Source: Trematomus loennbergii (taxonomy: Eukaryota > Chordata > Actinopteri > Perciformes > Nototheniidae). From it: 64,000 nt of DNA. The notes beneath the pieces were generated by a model, which was not told the origin of the DNA, did not search any database, and saw only the letters and a program-made list of their open reading frames with translations. The translations under genes were made by a program, and so were the position numbers. The stretch spans positions 156,001-220,000 of the forward strand of contig JAAOOA010000433.1 in assembly GCA_012861695.1 (NCBI GenBank). The letters are read 5' to 3'. This document shows positions 32,638 through 46,860 of this stretch, in pieces; within the stretch, counting starts at the first letter, position 1; each line of letters begins with the position of its first letter.

Positions 32638-33203
32638 CACAGTGATACAAAGTCATTGAGCCGCCGTACAAAAACCTCTCACTGTAGAGAGACACGGCTC
32701 TCTGACTTTGACACAAACAAACTCACCAAACACATCCACGGTTTACCCACTTTATATAATAACTGCTTACAATGTTTGAAACAGATTCACAAACTATGGA
32801 GAAGTATTGAATCTTTTTTTATGAGCTAAAAACTCTGTAATCAATCGGGCAAAATGTAAATCATTGTCATTTTATAAAGCTTTATTTTAGATTGTTGTGG
32901 AGGAAGAGAGCATTGATTCGAGTGGGAGTGAATTATAGGACAGTTTTAAATATTCTTTGGAAAGAGCAAGTGAGCCCTGACCCATTCCGGGCGGCAGTGC
33001 CCTTGAGCAGGGCACCGAACCCCCAAGTGCTCCCTGGCACATGCTCCTGTGCACCTATGTACTTGTAAGGTGTGTGTGTATAAAGAAAACAGAGTGGAAA
33101 CTGAATGTTCCCCCAGGGGAGGTCCATCTTCTTCATCTTCTTCTTGGTGATCAATAATCCAGGTCCCTGTTGGAGTCAGTCAGAGCATTTCCATAGAGAG
33201 ACA

Positions 33204-33249
33204 CTTTGCATCAGCAGCACCATGCTCCAGTGCTCTGGGACACTTTATA
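33204..33249 (+). promoter_or_regulatory. V4 promoter: near-octamer and TATA-like box
   Basis: CTTTGCAT at 33204-33211 and TTTATA at 33244-33249. Confidence 0.7.
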
Positions 33250-33329
33250 GTCCTGAGAGTTGAACACTGGATGACTGACAGCTGTCCTTCATGACAACAG
33301 AAGCCACAGGAATCCTCCTCATCAAGAAC

Positions 33330-33797
33330 ATGACTTTGATCTGCGTCCTCATCTGGACTCTCCTCTGCTGCTGCTTCACAGGTAAAGTCCAGAGAATCAA
33401 AGTCCTCTCCTCTGTGAACATCCGTCCCTCTGAAATGAAGCGGACAAAACCATGACGCTGCTTTATGTCTTTGTCTCTGTATCCTCAGAGTCCAGAGGCC
33501 AGGTCACAGTGACTCAGTCTGGAGCAGTGAGCTCTGCTCCGGGACGCTCCGTCTCCATCACATGTACGACCAGTCAGAATTTATAATGTGCACTCTTTAG
33601 CCTGGTACCAACAGAGAGATGGAGGAACTCCTAAACTGCTCATTTACTCTAGCACTCGAGCATCAGGGATTTCAGACCGTTTTACAGGCAGTGGATCAAA
33701 CTCTGACTTCACTCTGACCATCAGTGGAGTCCAGACTGATGATGCAGCAGTTTACTACTGTCAGAGTTTCCATTCATCAACAGTCAGTATGTGTTCA
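33330..33797 (+). pseudogene. IgL variable segment V4, frameshifted in CDR1
   Basis: The leader exon is 33330-33381 and the V exon 33489-33797. FR1 and the first Cys are intact. CDR1 carries TAA at 33584-33586 and is not a multiple of three relative to V2. From [10 protein letters not shown] onward the second half is open: CDR2 (YSSTRAS, one codon shorter), [20 protein letters not shown] and a germline CDR3 [10 protein letters not shown] single small indel in CDR1 is the only fault. Confidence 0.93.
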
Positions 33798-33825
33798 CAC
33801 AGTGAAAAAGCGTCGTACAAAAACC
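33798..33825 (+). other. V4 recombination signal (12-RSS)
   Basis: Heptamer 33798-33804, 12-bp spacer and nonamer 33817-33825 are consensus. Confidence 0.97.
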
Positions 33826-33902
33826 TCCCTCAGTCAGACTGAACAGGAACTGAACTGACTGCTGCAGCTGGAAGCTACTGCAGAGACTGATACACTTCAC
33901 TG

Positions 33903-34848
<946 letters not shown>

Positions 34849-35287
34849 TTTTAAGAATAAATACAGTAAAAACACATGATATAATGGCCTTTTACAACAG
34901 GCATTAAAAAGCAAAGATAATCAAATAAACACAACAGGTATACAATACATGTTTAAATGGCATACTGCAGTGCGAGTATGAACAGCTCAATTAAAAGCAG
35001 CGGCAAAAAATATATGTTTTCAGTCTGGATTTGAAAATAGTAAGAGTTTCTGCAGACGTGCATGATTCGGGTAGTTTGTTCCAGATTGTCGGGGCATAAT
35101 AGCTAAACGCTGCTTTTCCATGTTTTGTTCTTACTCTCGGAACCGAGAGCAGACCCGACCCAGAAGACCTGAGACTCCTGGATGGTTCATAATTATGTAG
35201 GAGATCGTTAATATACTTTGGTCCTAAACCATTTAGAGATTTAAAAACTAGCAATAATACTTTGTATTTGTGGTCGTAGTCTAACAA
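34849..35287 (-). pseudogene. L2-like LINE RT C-terminal remnant
   Basis: This is the same fossil as 13291-13469 plus 17378-17725 but without the hAT insertion. The minus strand reads LNGLGPKYINDLL, LLSVPRVRTKHG and YYAPTIWNKLPES. Confidence 0.85.
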
Positions 35288-35540
35288 GTACTGAGTCCAA
35301 AAGTACCAATTTTATTAAGAACTTATGGCTAAAAATTATCTGATCCCTCATCAAATATAGCAGAAGTGGCTTGAATTTGTTCTCAGGAGGGGACTTTGAC
35401 AGAGAATAACTGAAAAAGTACACAGTAAAAGTACTTCATTTTATTGTTGGTAGCAGTCAAACAAGTAGCCTACTGAGTCCAACAGTGTCAGTTTTATTAA
35501 GAACTTATGGTAAAACATATTTTTATCGCAAATATAGCAC
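35270..35540. repeat. R1 repeat fragment
   Basis: It contains AAGTACTGAGTCCAA, TTAAGAACTTATGGCTAAA and GTAGCAGTCAAACAAGTAGCC. It ends where the type-A spacer begins. Confidence 0.75.
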
Positions 35541-38084
35541 AAAAACATGCACTCGAGAATGCAATTCCTGAAGAAATTGCTAGTGGGAATGCTTTATGCT
35601 GAAAACCTGACGCTAAACTGTTATGCTGAAATGTAATGTGTAAGAAGAAAGTGAAGAATTTAGATTGAAATGATACATGAAAGAAAAGTAAAAAGGCTTG
35701 GAAAAGCAGCAGAATATTTGAACTGCAAACTTTTGAACTAACTTGATGGCGAATGATCTGTCGCCATGGCAACGGCATTTGATGACATCCCATAATACGC
35801 TTAGATGCGTTGATGGCTGTGTACCAAACCTGTGAAGTTTTGGGCCGTTTGGAGCATTTACACTGAAGTTATGAGAAACCGTGTTTCATGGTGAGCATTG
35901 TGTTGCCATGGCAACGGCATTTGAAGAAATCTCAAAACTGTCCCGTCGATGTCATCACGGCTGGACTGTTAGCACGCATGTGAAGTTTGAGCACTTTTTG
36001 AACATTTTCAATAGGAGTTAATTTATAGCGACATCGTCTTTTATGGCGAGGGATGCGTTTCCATGGAAACGGCATATGATGACACCCCATAATTGACGTA
36101 GAGCTGTTGAGGGCTGGACCGTTAAACATTATCTGAAGTCTGCTGCTCTGAGCATGTCAGTTGGAGTTATGACATCATCGTGTTCCATGACACAGGTGTT
36201 TATATTTGAGCTAACGACGTGTCCAGAGATCAAAGGTTTCCATGGTGATATCATATTAATAAAGAATTTTGTGCTTAGCATAACAGATAGTTGGAATGCT
36301 GTATCAGCATTCCCACTAAATAACCTACAGTACAGTGAACATACTAGAACCAAAACCAGGGATTGACATTCAATATTTAGAAATTCACATATTTTCTTGT
36401 CAAAGACTTGTATTTACATAACATAGAGTGGGAAGCTTCCCATTATGTAGGAATTATAAATAATTCAAATAAATGTGGCAAAGGCTCAAACAACACATTT
36501 GTAACAGGTTTGTTAATTGACCAAAAAATATGAACAGTTGGAAGATTGAAAATGGGATTATTATTAGGATTATTGTAGGTCATTGAAAAGTAGAATCATT
36601 TAGAAAGATGTGAACATTGAAGTTTCTATTTTAGAAAAGCTGACACTGTAGTGCATCGCTGGTTTTAAAAGTGATTTATAAGAGTCATGTTAAAGATGTG
36701 CAATACTTGAAATGTTTATAAAGATCCTCTGAGTGTGTGTCATTAGTTAGCTGATAAAATGTTAGGGATAAATACCTTGACATATTGACTACAAGAGCTT
36801 GAATCAAACAAGCAACCTTGTATTTGAAAGATTAACTGACATAGCAACAGTCGCACGTGGTATATAAGTGGTGTGGCTGAGTACTTTAAAGGGTTCATGA
36901 ATAGAGGGGACATGATTATGAAATAAGAACAAGAAAATAAAAGTCTGAATGCATGAAAAAGCAGCAGAATATTTGAACTGAAAACTTTAGAACTAAAAGC
37001 ATACGTCACCAATAATGTCTAAATTATGTGGAACATGTAGAAGTCAGTATGAAGTCTCCATCAGACGGAAAAGAATAGGCTGAGACAGTCTGTTAAACTC
37101 CAGTGACCACGTCATTAGTCTGCTGCTCTAATTATGTCAATTGGAGTTATGACATCATCGTGTTCCATGACACAAGTGTTTATATTTGAGCTAACGACGT
37201 GTCCAGAGATCAAAGGTTTCCATGGTGATTAGTGAGAGGAAAGCATTTTCATTGTTCTGAATGAGAGATAAACCTGTTACATGTGAACGTTTTGTTGGAG
37301 AACCGTAACAGATATCGGTGACATTTCAAAGCGTGACGCATGTCAAGGAACTTGAGCATCTGAAGTGTACTTTTTGTGTACTTTCGGGTTAATAATGTGG
37401 CCTTTTTGGCAGATTAACTAAAGGTGTGCGGCTGCTGTGGTGGGGAAAGGTGAGGCAGAATTTACAATGGATTTAATGGAGACATGTTGAAAGTTTTTGT
37501 CACTTCATGCCCTCAAGAGGCATTTTGTTTAATTATTTAGCTTAATTCTTTTTTATCTTTCAAGCTACGAGATGTTTTCCTACGTTTGTCATGAAAAATT
37601 ATGTCTCAGGAATGTAGGGTTTGGCAATTATGGCAGGTTTAAAAGAAAATATGAAGGCAAATTTCAAGATTTCCTCCACTCTAGCTGTGACATCACGCAC
37701 TCTAAAATCTGAAGAAGGCCTCTTTACCAAGGTCTGAACAATGTTTAATATCTCTAAAAGTAAGAATCAGATTTAAAAGTTGTGTTACACGAATAATGTC
37801 AGAAAGATGTGTAACATTTTAAAGTTGGAATGAGGTTTCTGAGTGAAAGTATGAAGGAGCAGTTAGCAGTTGAAGAAGGAGCAGTTAGCAGTTGAAGTTG
37901 CATGAAGATTGTTGGAGTCTGAAGAGTTCTCCATTGACTTCCTTGTTAAAAATGGGATGTATCTCTGGAATTATGAAAGTTATGAATGATAAAAGTAATA
38001 GCCATTGATCAGCCCGACCGAGCTGAACGTTTTGATGTTTGAACGGAGTTTCTGTGATGTTCAATGTAGGAGAAGAAGCAGCGC
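35541..38084. repeat. Type-A spacer (paralogue of 52281-58422)
   Basis: This 2.5-kb non-coding sequence is nearly identical to that after cluster 6 apart from a LINE insertion there. It includes degenerate modules centred on CCATGGCAACGGCAT or CCATGGAAACGGCAT (about 35766, 35908, 36060 and, weaker, 36238). A direct repeat of about 100 bp occurs at 36147-36250 and 37130-37228. No gene is recognised. Confidence 0.75.
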
Positions 38085-38765
38085 AAAATGCGTCTTGTGG
38101 CATTGACACAGCTAAGGTGATAAATAGTCTTTGTTTTCATATAATATCAGTTTTAATTCAATCAGCAAAAAATCTTTTCATTTAATAATTCCGCAGTTGT
38201 ACTGTGTCCATTCAATAATATTTAAGGTCATCTTAATTTAGATTGATGTTATATGACTTCAGCAGATGACACCCTGCTTTTATTTCTGGTCCTGAAAATA
38301 TTTTAAGTAGAATATTTAATTCATATGTTGTAAGATTCAAGTTTAACAACACATGAAAATCACACATGGATGTACTTAAACATTAGTGATAAGAGAGAGC
38401 TTTGTGGTTTACCATGATGTTCATACTATTTATTGGAACCAATTTGTATTAACAAAGATAAAACTAGAATGATTCCAGAAGTATAACCAAACCCAAAGAT
38501 CATTAAAAAGTAATATGGAAATATTGACTTGGTAATGTTTTGACTTTTGTGAATGAATGTGAATAAGGTTACTTTTATATATAATATCTCACAGAAATGT
38601 AATCAGAAGACATGTCACTTTTATAATACACACATTAATCTTTATTTTTAAAATGTTGAAACCATCGACACAAGCAAAAACAGGTTGATGTTGAAACATG
38701 TCCTGAGAGCCAGAGAGCAGACTGAGAGCAGTGTGAGAGAGAAAGCAGAGTCCCAGTGAGTCAGC

Positions 38766-39093
38766 TCAGGACTGGGAACACTGGTCTCTCCTCAGTGTCT
38801 CTGAGAGCGCAGTCTGGGAGCCCTGGGTGGCCTCACAGGTCACAGAGCCACCTTCCTCCACTGATCTGCAGAGAGCCTCAGGGTGCTGCTCCAGCTGTAG
38901 TGGGCGTCCTTCTCCAGCACCCCGGGGCTCCTGCTCTCCTCCCAGCTGCTGCTGCTGCTGCTGCCGTCCACCTTCCAGGCCAGACTCCAGTCTGAGGGGA
39001 AGCCCTTGTTGGCCAGGCACATGAGCGTGGCCTTCCCCTGCTGCAGCTCTTCTGTGGAGGGGGGCAGCACCGTCAGGGTGGGACGGACATCAC
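38766..39093 (-). pseudogene. IgL constant exon C5, one-base deletion near the second Cys
   Basis: Open from the start through QWRKV. One A is missing near 38847-38849 (GAGCC for GAGACC), which shifts the stretch containing SVTCEATQG to the end. All other residues match C6. Confidence 0.93.
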
Positions 39094-39270
39094 CTAGGAG
39101 ACACCAATCAGATTAGAGGACAGGGAGCACACAGCTGTCATCAACCAGCAGACACTGGGACACCTTTACTGTGAGAGTGTTTCTCCTTTAAGGAGTTTCT
39201 GTCAGATGTTGGTTCTGCTCCATCAGTCTCTCACTCACACATTGTTTCACTTCCCTTTAAGAAGCCTCTC

Positions 39271-39278
39271 ATGCAAAT
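39271..39278. promoter_or_regulatory. Ig octamer ATGCAAAT in J–C intron, cluster 5
   Basis: Conserved intronic octamer; intron 39094-39874 otherwise non-coding. Confidence 0.6.
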
Positions 39279-39880
39279 CAGCACGGAGACACTTCATACA
39301 GAATCACCTGAAATATGTCACACTACACTGGAAATAAAGTACAACATTAGGACACATTTTAAATAGTTGTGGTCTAAATCATCCAAAACCTGAACTCTAC
39401 AAACCATCATTAAATTATTTAGTGGATAAATGAACAAATACGGGAAATGAAACAATCAATTGTGTTAATGTGAATCTCAATAATTACCCAGTTTTACAAA
39501 CTTTAAAATAATGTCTGAAAGAATTCAACACATTTTTTAAATATCCATCGTTATCTTTACTCTGTTCAACCGTATTTAAAAACTGTATTCGTAATTTATT
39601 TGAAAACAGACGGGAGAATGGAGAAAAAGTGAAGAATAAGTGAATGAAACATTAGCAGTTTCATCATTTCACATTTGAAGCTGTTTAAATGACAGCATGT
39701 TGGGAATGTATAAAGACATTTCAGGAAAAGCTGCTCCGACTTAGGCTCAATGATGAAGAGAAATAAAGACATGAATACTAATACTATCTAAACATTACAA
39801 TTAAAATAATATATATCTATCTCTCAAACATTCTAACACAGAATTAAAACATCATATTTAGTTTTTGTGCAGAAACTTAC

Positions 39881-39918
39881 TTCCAACATCCAGTCTGGTT
39901 CCTCCACCAAAAGTCCAC
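39881..39918 (-). CDS. IgL joining segment J5a ([12 protein letters not shown])
   Basis: 38-nt J exon; donor 39875-39880, heptamer 39919-39925, 23-bp spacer, nonamer 39949-39957. Intact. Confidence 0.93.
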
Positions 39919-40249
39919 CACAGTGATACAAAGTCATTGAGCCGCCGTACAAAAACCTCTCACTGTAGAGAGACACGGCTCTCTGACTTTGACTCACTGA
40001 ACTAAACCTACCAGCCCTCAAGATGCTACTTCACCATTACAGGTGGAAATAATGATTTATTCTCTGTTCAATGTTTAACTCTCAAAAAACATTTAAACGT
40101 CTTTTGCTGGAGTAAAGTTAGCCTCTTAGTTCAACATATTTATAAAAGTATGTATACAATAACATGGAGAGGCAACTATTTCTCCTAGTAAGCTGAATAA
40201 AAAGTACAACGAAAGAGAAATTGCTCTTATAAATTAACATTTGACTTAC

Positions 40250-40287
40250 TTCCAACATCCAGTCTGGTTCCTCCACCGAACGTGTAC
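40250..40287 (-). CDS. IgL joining segment J5b ([12 protein letters not shown])
   Basis: 38-nt J exon; donor 40244-40249, heptamer 40288-40294, 23-bp spacer, nonamer 40318-40326. Intact. Confidence 0.93.
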
Positions 40288-40918
40288 CACAGTGATACAA
40301 AGTCATTGAGCCGCCGTACAAAAACCTCTCACTGTAGAGAGACACGGCTCTCTGACTTTGACACAAACAAACTCACCAAACACATCCACGGTTTACCCAC
40401 TTTATATAATAACTGCTTACAATGTTTGAAACAGATTCACAAACTATGGAGAAGTATTGAATCTTTTTTTATGAGCTGTTATACATTTAAAAAGCAAAAT
40501 ACTCATATTGAATGAAGTACATGTAATGACGTTATTTCTTAAGAAAACTCTCTAATCAATCGGGCAAAATGTAAATCATTGTCATTTTATAAAGCTTTAT
40601 TTTAGATTGTTGTGGAGGAAGAGAGCATTGATTCGAGTGGGAGTGAATTATAGGACAGTTTTAAATATTCTTTGGAAAGAGCAAGTGAGCCCTGACCCAT
40701 TCCGGGCGGCAGTGCCCTTGAGCAGGGCACCGAACCCCCAAGTGCTCCCTGGCACATGCTCCTGTGCACCTATGTACTTGTAAGGTGTGTGTGTATAAAG
40801 AAAACAGAGTGGAAACTGAATGTTCCCCCAGGGGAGGTCCATCTTCTTCATCTTCTTCTTGGTGATCAATAATCCAGGTCCCTGTTGGAGTCAGTCAGAG
40901 CATTTCCATAGAGAGACA

Positions 40919-40964
40919 CTTTGCATCAGCAGCACCATGCTCCAGTGCTCTGGGACACTTTATA
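40919..40964 (+). promoter_or_regulatory. V5 promoter: near-octamer and TATA-like box
   Basis: CTTTGCAT at 40919-40926 and TTTATA at 40959-40964. Confidence 0.7.
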
Positions 40965-41044
40965 GTCCTGAGAGTTGAACACTGGATGACTGACAGCTGT
41001 CCTTCATGACAACAGAAGCCACAGGAATCCTCCTCATCAAGAAC

Positions 41045-41509
41045 ATGACTTTGATCTGCGTCCTCATCTGGACTCTCCTCTGCTGCTGCTTCACAGGTAA
41101 AGTCCAGAGAATCAAAGTCCTCTCCTCTGTGAACATCCGTCCCTCTGAAATGAAGCGGACAAAACCATGACGCTGCTTTATGTCTTTGTCTCTGTATCCT
41201 CAGAGTCCAGAGGCCAGGTCACAGTGACTCAGTCTGGAGCAGTGAGCTCTGCTCCGGGACGCTCCGTCTCCATCACATGTACGACCAGTCAGAATATTTA
41301 TTGAACTATTTAGCCTGGTACCAACAGAGAGATGGAGGAACTCCTAAACTGCTCATTAGCAACTAGCACTCGAGAAACAGGGATTTCAGACCGTTTTACA
41401 GGCAGTGGATCAAACTCTGACTTCACTCTGACCATCAGTGGAGTCCAGACTGATGATGCAGCAGTTTACTACTGTCAGAGTCCATACCTCAACAGTCAGT
41501 GGGTGTTCA
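41045..41509 (+). pseudogene. IgL variable segment V5, breaks in CDR1 and CDR2
   Basis: The leader exon is 41045-41096 and the V exon 41204-41509. FR1 is intact. CDR1 reads into TGA at 41302-41304. CDR2 is two bases short compared with V2 and changes frame again. FR3 to the second Cys is open, with germline CDR3 [11 protein letters not shown] up to the heptamer. Confidence 0.93.
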
Positions 41510-41537
41510 CACAGTGAAAAAGCGTCGTACAAAAACC
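41510..41537 (+). other. V5 recombination signal (12-RSS)
   Basis: Heptamer 41510-41516, 12-bp spacer and nonamer 41529-41537 are consensus. Confidence 0.97.
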
Positions 41538-41614
41538 TCCCTCAGTCAGACTGAACAGGAACTGAACTGACTGCTGCAGCTGGAAGCTACTGCAGAGACT
41601 GATACACTTCACTG

Positions 41615-42626
<1,012 letters not shown>

Positions 42627-42670
42627 GATAATCAAATAAACACAACAGGTATACAATACATGTTTAAATG

Positions 42671-43131
42671 CAGGGGCGGATCTAGAAAAATATTCATGGT
42701 GTGGCCAGAGGGTGGCAGGAGATTTTGAGGGGTGGCATCCCCTGTCAGAAGTATATGCTGATTTAATCGCAGTCATATCAATCAATGTTAACTTGGAAAG
42801 CCACAATATTAATATTTTAACTCAATAACATTTGGTGACATTATTGTGGCTCATTAGTAAAGCCTTAAATAGAGATATATAAGGTGGCAGACATAATTTA
42901 ATGAATTTTAACTGAACAATAACTGAATGAGTTTGTTTCACTCTTAGACCAGCAGAGGTACCAAATCTATGCAGACTGCTGCAATAAGTACATAATTAAC
43001 TGTCTCATCGTGTTTGTCTGAATTAATATGATAATATTAACAATAATATTATTCCTATCAGCTGTCAATCACTGTTATGATTCACATATTCATTTATTAT
43101 TGAATAAACTATATTCTTTGGAGGAGTTAAT
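42671..43131. mobile_element. hAT-like 5' end (CAGGGGCGGATCTAG), type-B spacer
   Basis: It begins CAGGGGCGGATCTAGAAAAA and continues with GGGTGGCAGGAGATTTTGAG, a common fish hAT end. The far end was not found; a Harbinger-like element interrupts it at 43132. A paralogous copy is at 63002-63465. Confidence 0.5.
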
Positions 43132-44324
43132 AGGCGCGTTCACACCAAGTACTTTCCCACAATAGTTCATGAGAACTTTAGTTCATGAGAGCTCTTTTAG
43201 TTCTGATGAACTAAAGCAGATCGCGTTCACACCAAAATGAGTTCCTGGGGTGGATTAGGCAAATGAACCGCTGACGTCACTTCTTCTTCTTCTGCTTTGG
43301 GTTTACTGGCAGGCCGCAAACAACTTCACGGCGAGTACAGTAGGTGGCGGTAACCTTAAAGTTGCAATCCGCCAAAAAACGAGAGAAAAAGAAGAAGAAA
43401 AACCTCCCGCGCCCACTTGCTGTAAATCAGGCGTCTGTTTACCTTCCGGCCTCAGACATGAGCTTCGTCTGAGTTATTTAAGCAAACACAAATACAGATC
43501 GTCGACCAGTCAAATGCAATAGCAATGCTGATTCGGAAGCGAACGGCGGTTAAGAAGGATTGACAAAAGGATTGGACGACGACATGCACGCGCTACGCTA
43601 CGTGTGAAATGAATAAACTGCCAGGTGTGGTATGCACACTAAATAGGCTCAGCAGCTAACACACCTATATCCTCCTGAGAGCAACTGCATCCGTCTGCCA
43701 TGAACCCTACAGAAACCTACGTGTTAGTTGTGGCCCAGTGGCCTCCATTTGTGTCGTGTAAAATGGGGGAAATCAAAAGTTAGCAAATCCCCATGCCATG
43801 TTCATAAAAACATTTAGTTTTAGGTCAAATAATTATTACACTGCTCTGAAACTCACTACACTAACTTCTAAGATGTTCCCTTACTATAATTAATAAAAAT
43901 ATTGAACTCACAAAACTGGTAATAACAAACTTAACATTTATCTTTCTATAAATAAATAGTGCTTGTGTTGGACGCCATTTTGAAATACAATGAAATTATC
44001 TTTTTGAAAGCCACAATAAATAAAGCTTCGCCAGTTTATAACCGATGAAACATGATGGTATCAGAATAATCACTTACATGTGATGTATAGGATGCTACAC
44101 AGGTCACTGTAAAGATAAAGTGTCAGAGGAGAAATAAGCAAGCTTAGTTACATGAAATGTAATGAAAAATGTAAGATACAGGCTCTGTTTAATCGCCATG
44201 TAGGTTCCTTTATTGCACACTCAAGACAATATCAATAACAGCATCACGCTGTCCCAGGTGTGTCGTATGCATGTAAATAGAAGTTAACATTTTCAATATC
44301 AAATAAAGTGTCAGTAGTATCAAA

Positions 44325-44352
44325 ACATATATATATATATATATATATAATA
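44325..44352. repeat. (TA)n microsatellite
   Basis: Short ATATAT run inside the transposon. Confidence 0.9.
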
Positions 44353-44465
44353 ACAATAGGTAGGCTCAGCAGACACACCTTATGCAAAGTGAAGTGTCAG
44401 TATTAATAACAGTGGCATATATAGATAATCACAATAATACAAAATTAACTGTCCCAGGTGTATGC

Positions 44466-44592
44466 AATTTGGGGTGAAGTGTCTTTGCCCAGGGACACAA
44501 CGACATGCTGACTGCAGTGGGGTTTGAACCTGTGCTCCCCTGATCCGAACACCAACGCACCAGAACACTGCACCACACGCCTCCCAACAAGT
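44466..44592 (-). mobile_element. tRNA-derived SINE fragment
   Basis: The reverse strand begins TGGGAGGCGTGTGGTGCAGT and includes a B-box-like GGTTCAAACCCC followed by GACACTTCACCCCAAATTGC, shared with the SINE at 14703. It lies just beyond the stop of the Myb-like frame. Confidence 0.7.
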
Positions 44593-44606
44593 CATTGTAC
44601 AGTTTA

Positions 44607-45924
44607 TCAACGACGACAAGTATCTTTTAATTTTTTTATTGAAGGCCTGTTGGATTTAATCAGCTCGCTTAGCACTGCCAGAAGCCCAGCCTGAAAGGTA
44701 TTTTGTTGCTCCACCTGGCGCGCCGACACCTCCACCTGGCGCGCCGCCGAGTCAGCATGGCGCGGCATCACCATGAGCAGCTGGTCGTCCGATTCCTGGG
44801 CCTTGTGTGAATGCAGCAGCCGTTCGTCGTGCATCTCCTTGGCACGCAGGTCCTCATTCTCCTTGCTGACCATGGCACGGCGGTCCATCGCCATGATGGT
44901 GTCAAGGAAGCTGTCATCCCGTGCCCGCTTTCCTAAGGAGAAATAAGCAAGATACAAGATCAGTTTAATCGCCCAGTAGGTTGTCAACAGAGACAACATT
45001 GGACATGGTGCAGGCAGGGACAGTGTACAAAATGCAGGTGTAAAGTAGAAGATAAGATAGGATCAATAATATCAAATAAATATCAACGTGCCCTATTTAT
45101 TGATTTGTGCTTAATGTATGCTTGAACTTTGTTTTTATAGGGATTAGTGGACATCAGTTAGATGCGTAGCCTTCTTTCAAGGCCAGAGTAGTTACAGTGT
45201 AAGTGGATTGACATCTAACATAACATGGCAGAGTACAATTATAACAATCAATAAAAAAAAGGAAAAATAAATTGAATTTCAATTACATTTTTGCTTAAAT
45301 GTGCAAAATATTAGAACATCAGTCTTTGTGGCATGCAGGTAATCAACTGTTTAAGCTTTTACCATTAACATGTAGAATGAATGTTGCAAATTATGAAATT
45401 ATAGCAACTACAATGTATTGTTAGAGGTAGCATTATGTCCAGCTAGCATGCTAATTGCTAACGTTATATTATCGTTTTATCCGGAGGGAAAACTAGTTTC
45501 TAATCCTGAGAGAACCACCTCGCCTGAAACACACGATTAGTGCCATGAGTTAGTGAAGCAATTACAGAACATTGCACACTTATTCACAAGTCAAAACGTG
45601 TTTCATAGCGGGCACGGCTGAGAATAGCTAGCTAGCTAGATGTTGTTAGCCAGCGTGGACCTATGTTAGCCAGTTCTAGCATGGCTCGCTCGATCTACTG
45701 AGCAAATAAAGTACATCTGAGACCAGTATTGTGCAGATTAAAACAGTGCAGTGCATGTATTTTAGTTTACCTTCGTCCCGACATGACTTTGCCAGGTCTG
45801 CTAACTTGCTGAACCACGGAAACTGCATTCAGTAGAAGCTCTGAATGCGGCGCTTCGCGTCCTCCGAGTAAATCGCCAGAAGTGCCGACACATCCTGATC
45901 ACTCCACCGCTCCGATGAACTAAT
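44607..45924 (-). pseudogene. Myb/SANT-like accessory protein remnant of the transposon
   Basis: Exon 2 (44932-44607) follows a TTTCTCCTTAG acceptor and encodes KRARDDSFLDTIMAMDRRAM, then a charged helix-rich tail with LLAVLSELIKSNR. Exon 1, ending at a GTAAAC donor (45765-45770), encodes RWSDQDVSALLAIYSEDAKRR, matching the start of the Myb/SANT-like domain of Harbinger-type accessory proteins. It has a TGA at 45829-45831 and lacks the middle of the domain. No start codon is obvious. The product would bind DNA or recruit transposase in an intact element; this copy looks dead. Confidence 0.65.
44933..45764. other. Intron of the Myb-like remnant
   Basis: AT-rich sequence between the two exons with no further coding signal. 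Confidence 0.5.
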
Positions 45925-46022
45925 TTGAACTACTTTAGTTCCTGGGGCTTTTTGTGTGAATGCAAATATATCGTAGTTCTGATGAACTATTGTGGGAAAA
46001 GTACTCCGGTGTGAACGCGCCT

Positions 46023-46629
46023 ATTGATGAATGTTCCTCAAGATGCTTGCTCACCCTCCTTCAAATTTGAAAGACAAGTAATTATATCATGTTTCAAAAG
46101 ATTCAAAGGAACAGTTCAGCGCCCCACGACTTTACTGCAAACAGTTACAACCTTGACTTTACATCATAAAGAACAAACATTAAAGAAGTGACTAACTGCA
46201 TCAGCTAGGGTTAAAAAACGTGTATTCAGCTAAAACATATACATCGCTCGCTGCAGTTATTATCCAGTGGAGAGTCCTTACCTACTGGCCTAGTTAAATC
46301 AAAGTGGGTACTTTTTTTGGCTGGGCAGTGAAGTTTTACGTCTTATTTTACTTTCTCAGGACTTAAACTGTTTTTTGGGGCAGACCCCCAAAGAAAAAAA
46401 TATATACACACATACAAGGTCATCATCTTAACAGTTTGTTATGCTCATCGAGTCATCCGTGAGCAGAGCATCAAGTTGGCATGCCTATAACAGTTGAATG
46501 TGGCGATTACCATGTTGTTCAGCAAAACGCCTCACAAACTGATTAAGATCCAAAGTTTAGTGCATTTTGATTCAATGCTGAGTACAGCCACACTTGACAG
46601 TCTCTTGGGTCCGAATGCTTCTCGTTTTG
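46023..46629. other. Right part of type-B spacer, no gene recognised
   Basis: Low-information AT-rich sequence between the transposon and cluster 6. It may be the remaining interior of the hAT started at 42671. Confidence 0.4.
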
Positions 46630-46743
46630 CGCCGAGATTAAGATTACACATTTATTTCATTTGGGAACTCACACATATACCTATGGAGTTGGCAGATGTG
46701 TGTAAATTACTGTTCATGGTCATTTGAAAACAAATGCCGGTGT

Positions 46744-46775
46744 CACACACACACACACACACACACACACACCAC

Positions 46776-46855
<80 letters not shown>

Positions 46856-46860
46856 ACACA
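46744..46860. repeat. (CA)n microsatellite downstream of C6
   Basis: CA tract beyond the C6 3' region, followed by GAGCTGAGCAGAGCAC as in cluster 3. Confidence 0.98.

Larger units (their letters stand above)
43132..46022. mobile_element. DNA transposon with ~40-bp terminal repeats (Harbinger/ISL2EU-like)
   Basis: The left end AGGCGCGTTCACACCAAGTA, running to CCACAATAGTTCATG, is mirrored at the right by GATGAACTATTGTGGGAAAA, running to GGTGTGAACGCGCCT. AT dinucleotides flank both ends. The interior carries a Myb/SANT-like gene remnant but no recognisable transposase, so it cannot move itself. PIF/Harbinger and ISL2EU elements carry an accessory DNA-binding protein of this kind, but family assignment is tentative. 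Confidence 0.7.

Noticed and set aside
38766..39020. Alternative frames with poly-Gln (GGRQQQQQQ) across C exons
   Set aside because: Out-of-frame reading of the GCT run that encodes serines in the Ig frame.
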